A stretch of DNA of 64,000 nt from Nitrospira sp. CR1.1 (GTDB taxonomy: Bacteria; Nitrospirota; Nitrospiria; Nitrospirales; Nitrospiraceae). Of the stretch, positions 59,128-64,000 are shown one piece after another. Location of the stretch: contig WIAF01000016.1 in NCBI GenBank assembly GCA_014055465.1, forward strand, positions 1-64,000, given 5' to 3'. The notes under the pieces were generated by a model. That model was not told where the DNA came from and ran no database searches. It was given only the letters and a program-made list of their open reading frames with translations. The first letter of the stretch is position 1; each line of letters starts with the position of its first letter. A program made the position numbers and the translations under genes.

Positions 59128-59313
59128 GGTTGGACTCCTTGGTTGCGACTGAGGACGGACGATTGTAGGGGAATCAGGAGATGCCCCAGCCGATGGAACC
59201 ACATTTGCGGCCGTTCATCAAGGCATAAGCGGCAGTGCACGGATGTTGCTGTCTGAGTGTAACGCTTGAATGTGGACAATTCGGAACAGCCTCCCGTTCT
59301 GCCATCTTCTGAC

Positions 59314-59343
59314 TAGACAGGCCTGGGAGCGCTTCGCTAGACT
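59314..59343 (+). promoter_or_regulatory. Candidate promoter of the lipoprotein gene
   Basis: TAGACA (59314-59319), 18-bp spacer, TAGACT (59338-59343). The ATG at 59350 is 6 bases past the -10; either the mRNA is leaderless or translation begins at the ATG at 59395. Confidence 0.45.
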
Positions 59344-59349
59344 GAAATC

Positions 59350-59970
59350 ATGTTGTCGCGTCTCTCTATCGATCGTCACCGGAATTCGAAGCTGATGCCG
59401 CGGTTCTCAGTGGCGTTGATTGTCCTATTGAGTCTGTCCGGATGCCGGCCGGCGCCGGTTACGACTCTGCCGCCTACCTTGAAGCCCAGCCTCGCCTGGC
59501 CGGAATGTCCCAAGATCGGTGGAATGTATGAACTGCAAGGAGAGGCTCTCCCCGGGTCGATGAGTTTTTATCGGAACCGGGATAATAAACTCACGCTGAA
59601 TGCGATGTTGGGCGTGGCCGCGCCCGCGGATCTGACGCAGGAGTCCGTACGCGTAGAATTGGTGCATGACGACACGCTGGAGCTGGTCAACCGCTATGAT
59701 GGCGCCATTACCGCCCATCAGTTGGATTTGCAGCCGGAGGACCGGGTGGTGTGTGAGCACAACCGGATCCGGATTCATCGAACCCGCGCGGAGGGCGGCG
59801 TGGCCGAAGAACCGCTTCGCAATATTTCCGAATTCGCCCAGGAATTGACCGTGGAGGGAGACGGGAGCCTGCTCGTCAAAACCCGAATCCTCAACCAGAG
59901 CAAGTCTGCGTTTTGGAGCACTTCGGTCCCTCCCGAGGAATATGCGGCCCGGTTTAGGCGACTCGATTAG
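59350..59970 (+). CDS. Lipoprotein of unknown function
   Basis: About 206 residues from 59350, or 191 from the ATG at 59395, which would place the lipobox cysteine (LSLSGC) at position 17, the usual length for a lipoprotein signal. The mature part is beta-rich with no recognised family. Stands alone downstream of the divergent zinc protease gene. Confidence 0.75.
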   Translation: MLSRLSIDRHRNSKLMPRFSVALIVLLSLSGCRPAPVTTLPPTLKPSLAWPECPKIGGMYELQGEALPGSMSFYRNRDNKLTLNAMLGVAAPADLTQESVRVELVHDDTLELVNRYDGAITAHQLDLQPEDRVVCEHNRIRIHRTRAEGGVAEEPLRNISEFAQELTVEGDGSLLVKTRILNQSKSAFWSTSVPPEEYAARFRRLD

Positions 59971-60090
59971 TTCGAGGATTGAAGCATCGCGTCAGTATCT
60001 CTCCCCAGTCACGCGCCGTGCTGTGCCTTTCCTTTCCCCACACCCTGTGCCATGGCCGCGAATCAGTCGTGACGGGCAGGTGGATCATCC

Positions 60091-60681
60091 ATGGGCATGA
60101 CCCTGTCCCGCGTCGGTCGAGCCCTTGCCTTGTACAAACCCTACGGCGTGTTGCCCTGTTTTACCGATCCTGAGGGGCGGCCTACGTTGAGCGCGTATGT
60201 GGATGTGCCCGACGTCTACCCCGCGGGTCGATTGGACTTGGACAGCGAAGGGTTACTGTTATTGACTTCAGACGGCCGCTTGGCCCATCACATTACCGAT
60301 CCTCGACACCATCTTCCCAAAATCTACGTGGTGCAGGTTGAGCGCGTGCCTGGCCCCGCTGCCTTGGCGCAGCTGGAGAATGGGGTGGTGATTGCCGGAA
60401 CCCGCACGCGGCCCGCGCGAGCCCGGTTGCTGCCCGCTCCTCCCTGTCTACCTGATCGGCCTGTTCCGATTCGATTCCGCAAGCATGTGCCGACCGCGTG
60501 GCTGGAACTCACGTTGCGTGAAGGGATGAACCGGCAGGTCAGGCGCATGACGGCTGTGGTCGGTCATCCGACGTTACGGCTTGTGCGTGTGGCGATCGGA
60601 CCGATTACCGTGGGAGATCTCCAGCCCGGTCACTGGCGGGATCTTACCGCGCAGGAAATGGCGGAACTTGCCGGTTCATAA
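60091..60681 (+). CDS. rluE: Pseudouridine synthase, RluE type
   Basis: 196 residues without an S4 domain. LYKPYGVLPCF, the catalytic segment PAGRLDLDSEGLLLLTSDG and LREGMNRQVRRMTAVVGHPTL match the small RluE class that modifies U2457 of 23S rRNA. Ribosome-site-like AGGTGG lies upstream of the ATG at 60091; a second ATG at 60097 is possible. Confidence 0.85.
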   Translation: MGMTLSRVGRALALYKPYGVLPCFTDPEGRPTLSAYVDVPDVYPAGRLDLDSEGLLLLTSDGRLAHHITDPRHHLPKIYVVQVERVPGPAALAQLENGVVIAGTRTRPARARLLPAPPCLPDRPVPIRFRKHVPTAWLELTLREGMNRQVRRMTAVVGHPTLRLVRVAIGPITVGDLQPGHWRDLTAQEMAELAGS

Positions 60682-60869
60682 GAGCAAACATGGGCACTGA
60701 GGGCCGAAGGGTCAACCTATGAGATTTCAACGAAGCGGGACGTGATGAGCGGTCACGGGTAAGGGGCAGGCAGTCGCGCACTGAGACGACGTGAGAGCCT
60801 ATGTGCCTGCTGATGGCTCATCAAGGAGCTGACCGTGGTTACCATGATTGTCATAGGATAGGAGAAGCC

Positions 60870-61400
60870 ATGTTCGATGAAGACGGCCTGGCGGCAGACC
60901 GGCGTAGGCAGGAGCGGTCGTTCAACCAGGAATTGACTGAGCAGATGATGCGGAGAGCCATCGAATTGAGTCGCCACGGGATGAGGGCTGGAGACGGCGG
61001 TCCCTTCGGGGCGGTTATCGCGATGGGGGGAAGGATCGTCGGAGAAGGGTGGAATCGTGTGGTAGGCGCCAAGGACCCCACGGCTCATGCCGAGATGGAG
61101 GCGATACGCGCCGCAGCCCGGTCATTGGGCTCATTCACTCTCACAGGTTGTGACCTCTACGCCAGCGCTCAACCGTGCCCGATGTGTTTGGGCGCGACCT
61201 ATTGGGCGCGTCTCGATCGTGTGTTTTATGGGAACAGCGTCAAGGATACGGCTGCGATCGGCTTTGACGATGAGGTCTTTTACCGACAGTTGACCTGCTC
61301 CCCGCACCAACGCGAGATTCCCGAGGCACAGGTGCTGGCGGAGGAGGCTCGGCGCGTGTTTCGCGAGTATGACGCCATGCCCGGAACCATTCGGTACTGA
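60870..61400 (+). CDS. guaD: Guanine deaminase-like nucleoside deaminase
   Basis: 176 residues of the CDA fold: zinc ligands in DPTAHAEMEAI (His with catalytic Glu) and QPCPMCLGATYWAR (two Cys). The later segments RVFYGNSVKDTAAIGFDDEVFY and the C-terminal end resemble Bacillus GuaD, which converts guanine to xanthine. tRNA adenosine deaminase is a less likely alternative. AGGAG precedes the ATG at 60870. Confidence 0.8.
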   Translation: MFDEDGLAADRRRQERSFNQELTEQMMRRAIELSRHGMRAGDGGPFGAVIAMGGRIVGEGWNRVVGAKDPTAHAEMEAIRAAARSLGSFTLTGCDLYASAQPCPMCLGATYWARLDRVFYGNSVKDTAAIGFDDEVFYRQLTCSPHQREIPEAQVLAEEARRVFREYDAMPGTIRY

Positions 61401-61575
61401 CCCGGGCTTGTGAAACCTGGAGCGGTTTCCGGATCCGTCCTGCGTAGTCTTCCCACTGCGTATTGGGACCGATCCGAGCGGCGAACTGGATATGGAGAGC
61501 CGAGCTGAGGTATATCAGGCGAGTGAACCGGGAGCTTGACCGGTTGAATCGCTCTGGCGGATGGGGGGATTGATC

Positions 61576-62118
61576 ATGCGGGATTGTGCGAGTGTGAGGG
61601 GTCGTTGGTCCGTTCTTCTGCTGCTGGGTATCGGCCTCTTGCCTTCAACGCCGGTGCTGGGTGCGAATCCGGAGTCCGTTGCCCTCGCCGACATGCGGCA
61701 CATCAAAAAGTTTGTCGCGGTCGAGGTGCAGACGCAAGGAACGGCTGAGAAGCTCGGTATCAGCGCGGCTGAATTAACCGATGTGACCAGGGTGACACTT
61801 CTGAACAAGGTGCCGGGAATTGCTCTTGAAGGATCAAGCGGTCCGTCTTCCGATGCGTCCGAACGACTCAATCAACTGGGTTTTTTTACCTGCGAAGTGT
61901 GGACGGTGGGTGACCAGTATATCGCTGCCTATCATGTGGATTGCAATGCGGGTTCCTATACGGCGCAGAAGATACCCGGGAGCTTGTGGAACCAGGCGAT
62001 TCTCGGATATGGACCGAAGGATGAAGTGTCCGACGCGGTCCGAAAAGGCGTGCGAGCCATGGTGGAATTGTTTGCCGCTACTTTTTCCAGTGTCCGCGCG
62101 GATGGGGGAGGTCGGTAG
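61576..62118 (+). CDS. Exported hypothetical protein
   Basis: 180 residues with a signal peptide (about 1-29, ending VLGA). The mature protein is mixed alpha/beta with two cysteines; DVTRVTLLNKVPGIALEG is reminiscent of small periplasmic ligand-binding folds, but no family is recognised. A G-rich stretch precedes the ATG at 61576. Confidence 0.72.
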   Translation: MRDCASVRGRWSVLLLLGIGLLPSTPVLGANPESVALADMRHIKKFVAVEVQTQGTAEKLGISAAELTDVTRVTLLNKVPGIALEGSSGPSSDASERLNQLGFFTCEVWTVGDQYIAAYHVDCNAGSYTAQKIPGSLWNQAILGYGPKDEVSDAVRKGVRAMVELFAATFSSVRADGGGR

Positions 62119-62272
62119 AGGATGATGTCCGCCGCACCCGCTTTCCGCCAATAATCTAAACGTTCCCGCCATGGTCCGAACTCCTTCCGACTCATCCGAA
62201 GTCGCCCGTTGAATACTTGAAGAATCCCTTTTTTCTTGTCTGCACTTGGATGCGACATAGAATAAGGGGGCT

Positions 62273-62752
62273 ATGGCTGATACAAGTTCCTGTCGGCGCG
62301 GCTCTCGGCCCTATGGTTGGTTGCTTCTAGGACTGTTGCTCCTGTTTCTCTTCCGTGTGGTGGCGCAGCTTGTTCAAGCGTTCTCGCCGGTTACCGCTCT
62401 TCCATCATTTGAAATCTGGCAGAGCGGGGCCATCCCGTATCCGCTGCTGGTTGTATTCCAGATCATCATTCTCATCGCCTGCGCTCGTGTGGTGTGGAGT
62501 TTTCTGTCCGGAACCGTTGTTCCTTCTGGCAAGAAGGGGCGGCTCCTTCTGATCTTTGGTTGGATTTATTTCATCGCAATGGGGCTACGGCTGTTGATCG
62601 GGCTCACCATGGCTCCGGATCACTATTGGTTTGGCGCCATCGTTCCGGCGCTGTTTCATCTGGTGTTGGCCGGATTCGTGGTCGTCTGCGGCTTCTTTCA
62701 TTCGGCAAGAGGCGGAGAGTCGGTCGCTGTTCCACCGGGAGATCCTGCGTGA
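62273..62752 (+). CDS. Four-helix membrane protein of the hydroxylase-GH3 operon
   Basis: 159 residues with four hydrophobic segments (about 15-35, 53-76, 90-110, 120-143) and basic residues flanking the first. No family recognised. Its TGA overlaps the GTG start of the next gene (GTGA), so it is part of a three-gene operon. Confidence 0.75.
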   Translation: MADTSSCRRGSRPYGWLLLGLLLLFLFRVVAQLVQAFSPVTALPSFEIWQSGAIPYPLLVVFQIIILIACARVVWSFLSGTVVPSGKKGRLLLIFGWIYFIAMGLRLLIGLTMAPDHYWFGAIVPALFHLVLAGFVVVCGFFHSARGGESVAVPPGDPA

Positions 62753-63624
62753 TCACGCTGCTTCGATATGGGGCGTATCCCGCGCTGTTGCTGGCCTGCA
62801 TGATCGGCAACATGGCGCTGCTCCGGCAGGGAGCGGGAGTCCTACTGGCTACCTATGTGCCGGTTACCCTGGGGACGTTGGTGGTCATGGCGCTTGAGGG
62901 TAGGTTGCCGTATCGATCCGGCTGGCGACCCTCGCGGACTGAGGTCCTTCAGGATTCAACGTTCCTGGCGCTTGTACATGTTGTTCTGCCGAAGGCGTTG
63001 GCCATGGCGTCGGCATTCGTGATCTTTGAAGTCTTTGACGGACGGGGTTGGGGCCTCTCTTCGTGGTGGCCCAAAGGCTGGCCGGTGCCGGCCCAGACGG
63101 TGTTGATGGTGCTGACGGTCGACGCCATGCGGTATTGGCTGCATCGCATCAGTCATGAGTGGGAGCGCCTCTGGCGCTTTCATGCGGTGCATCATTCCCC
63201 GCAGAGGCTCTACACGCTCAACGTAGGCCGGTTTCATCCCGTCGATAAGAGTCTTCAATTCGTATTGGATGCGCTGCCGTTCATCGCGCTCAGTGTTCAG
63301 GAGGATGTGTTGAGTCTGTACTTTGTGTGGTATGCCGTGAACGGGTTTTTTCAACATTCCAACGTGGATGTACGGCTGGGATGGCTGAACTATGTGGTCA
63401 GCGGGCCGGAACTACACCGATGGCACCACTCCAGGCTCAAAGAGGAGTCGAATCATAATTACGGCAATCATCTGATTGTTTGGGATGTCGTCTTCGGGTC
63501 CCGTTACCTGCCGCCGAACCGGGAAGTCGAAACGCTGGGATTAGTGAACCGGCGGTACCCGGGCGGCTTCGTGGCACAGATGAGTGCGCCCTTCACTCCT
63601 GGCCTTGATAAGCAGACCCTATGA
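62749..63624 (+). CDS. Fatty acid hydroxylase / sterol desaturase family protein
   Basis: 291 residues from a GTG overlapping the previous stop. Several membrane helices and the di-iron histidine clusters HRISH, HAVHH and HRWHHS with HNYGNH mark the membrane-bound hydroxylase family that hydroxylates or desaturates lipids. An upstream in-frame ATG at 62494 would lie inside the previous gene and is rejected. Substrate unknown. Its TGA overlaps the next ATG (ATGA). Confidence 0.87.
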   Translation: MITLLRYGAYPALLLACMIGNMALLRQGAGVLLATYVPVTLGTLVVMALEGRLPYRSGWRPSRTEVLQDSTFLALVHVVLPKALAMASAFVIFEVFDGRGWGLSSWWPKGWPVPAQTVLMVLTVDAMRYWLHRISHEWERLWRFHAVHHSPQRLYTLNVGRFHPVDKSLQFVLDALPFIALSVQEDVLSLYFVWYAVNGFFQHSNVDVRLGWLNYVVSGPELHRWHHSRLKEESNHNYGNHLIVWDVVFGSRYLPPNREVETLGLVNRRYPGGFVAQMSAPFTPGLDKQTL

Positions 63625-64000
63625 GCGCCGGGATGTTCAGATTCCTCAATGATCCTGCCTTGTCGCTGTCACTGACCCTCGCGAAGTATCGCGATTGGAA
63701 TCCGTTTATTGCCCAGACCTATTGCCCGGAACTGACTCAGCAGGCTGTTCTTCGGGATATTCTGACCCGACAGGCAGGCGCGGCGTTCGGGCTTACGCAT
63801 CGGTTTGGCACGTTGCGTACCTACGAGGAGTTTGCCCGAGAGGTGCCGGTGTGTACGTATGAAGACCTGCGGCCTGCCATTGAGGCGCAGGAGAAGAACA
63901 GGGAGCCGCTTCTCACCACCGGCCAGCCTATCCTCTTTACTCAAACCAGCGGGACGACGGGGGTGCCGAAGCACATCCCGATCCTCAAGGAAACCGTCGG
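63621..64000 (+). CDS. GH3-family acyl/amino acid adenylating enzyme (partial, 5' end)
   Basis: Runs off the window end. The first 126 residues include LFTQTSGTTGVPKHIPI, the phosphate-binding loop of the adenylate-forming GH3 family (acyl-acid amido synthetases). It starts within the overlap ATGA with the hydroxylase gene. The family is named for plant auxin-responsive enzymes; bacterial homologues have unknown substrates, here probably a lipid acid. Confidence 0.85.
   Translation, partial: MSAGMFRFLNDPALSLSLTLAKYRDWNPFIAQTYCPELTQQAVLRDILTRQAGAAFGLTHRFGTLRTYEEFAREVPVCTYEDLRPAIEAQEKNREPLLTTGQPILFTQTSGTTGVPKHIPILKETV

Overview
The window reads as a chromosomal segment of a nitrite-oxidising (or comammox) Nitrospira (phylum Nitrospirota). 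The best evidence is a periplasmic chlorite dismutase at 10214-11005 that matches, from memory, the Candidatus Nitrospira defluvii enzyme almost line by line, with its haem ligand and catalytic residues at the same mature positions. A NarK-type nitrate/nitrite carrier, high G+C, densely packed genes with ATGA-type overlaps and many secreted proteins of unknown function fit this. No rRNA, tRNA, CRISPR array, insertion sequence or prophage was seen.

Layout. 1-6.4 kb: groES-groEL on the minus strand, ending in a strong hairpin terminator; a secreted dimethylformamidase-like protein overlapping an RpoH-like sigma factor gene; a NarK-type transporter. 6.4-16.8 kb: a long plus-strand run of ribBA, ribH, nusB, purB, cld, purC, a small membrane protein, purS, purQ, purL and purF, i.e. 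riboflavin and de novo purine synthesis with chlorite dismutase embedded in it.

16.9-20.7 kb is the most unusual part: a lasso-peptide-like RiPP locus. It has a B2 transglutaminase-like leader peptidase, a PqqD-like recognition element, two tandem precursor-like mini-genes of 37 and 33 codons, an HPr-kinase-like protein and a nucleotidyltransferase, but no lasso cyclase and no ABC exporter. The two mini-genes share 20 identical residues encoded with only synonymous differences and then diverge at the C-terminus. 20.9-23.6 kb is a compact operon with a periplasmic redoxin, a 79-residue protein, a degenerate metallo-beta-lactamase-fold protein, a TPR protein and a small hypothetical protein.

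24-39 kb mixes housekeeping genes (recG, ppx/gppA-type phosphatase, scpA-scpB) with poorly known ones: a repeat-motif secreted protein, a TPR-peptidase, a methyltransferase with an apparent N-terminal PqqD-like domain, a cupredoxin, a histone-H1-like protein with an acidic tail, a secreted Lon-type protease and a pentapeptide-repeat-like protein. 39.5-50 kb: a two-propeller NHL protein, guaB-guaA, a pseudouridine synthase with a long disordered tail, aspS and aroC. 50-56 kb: an AT-richer DUF2971 gene, a fused RNase HI-ABC ATPase, and a three-gene operon (membrane-anchored protein, membrane-anchored Clp-type AAA+ ATPase, secreted SPRY-domain protein). 56-64 kb: a trypsin/PDZ protease, Slp-type lipoprotein, YpfJ-type zinc protease, lipoprotein, RluE-type pseudouridine synthase, guanine deaminase, then a membrane protein-fatty acid hydroxylase-GH3-like operon that runs off the end.

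Family names come from motif recognition by eye; no database search or structure prediction was run.
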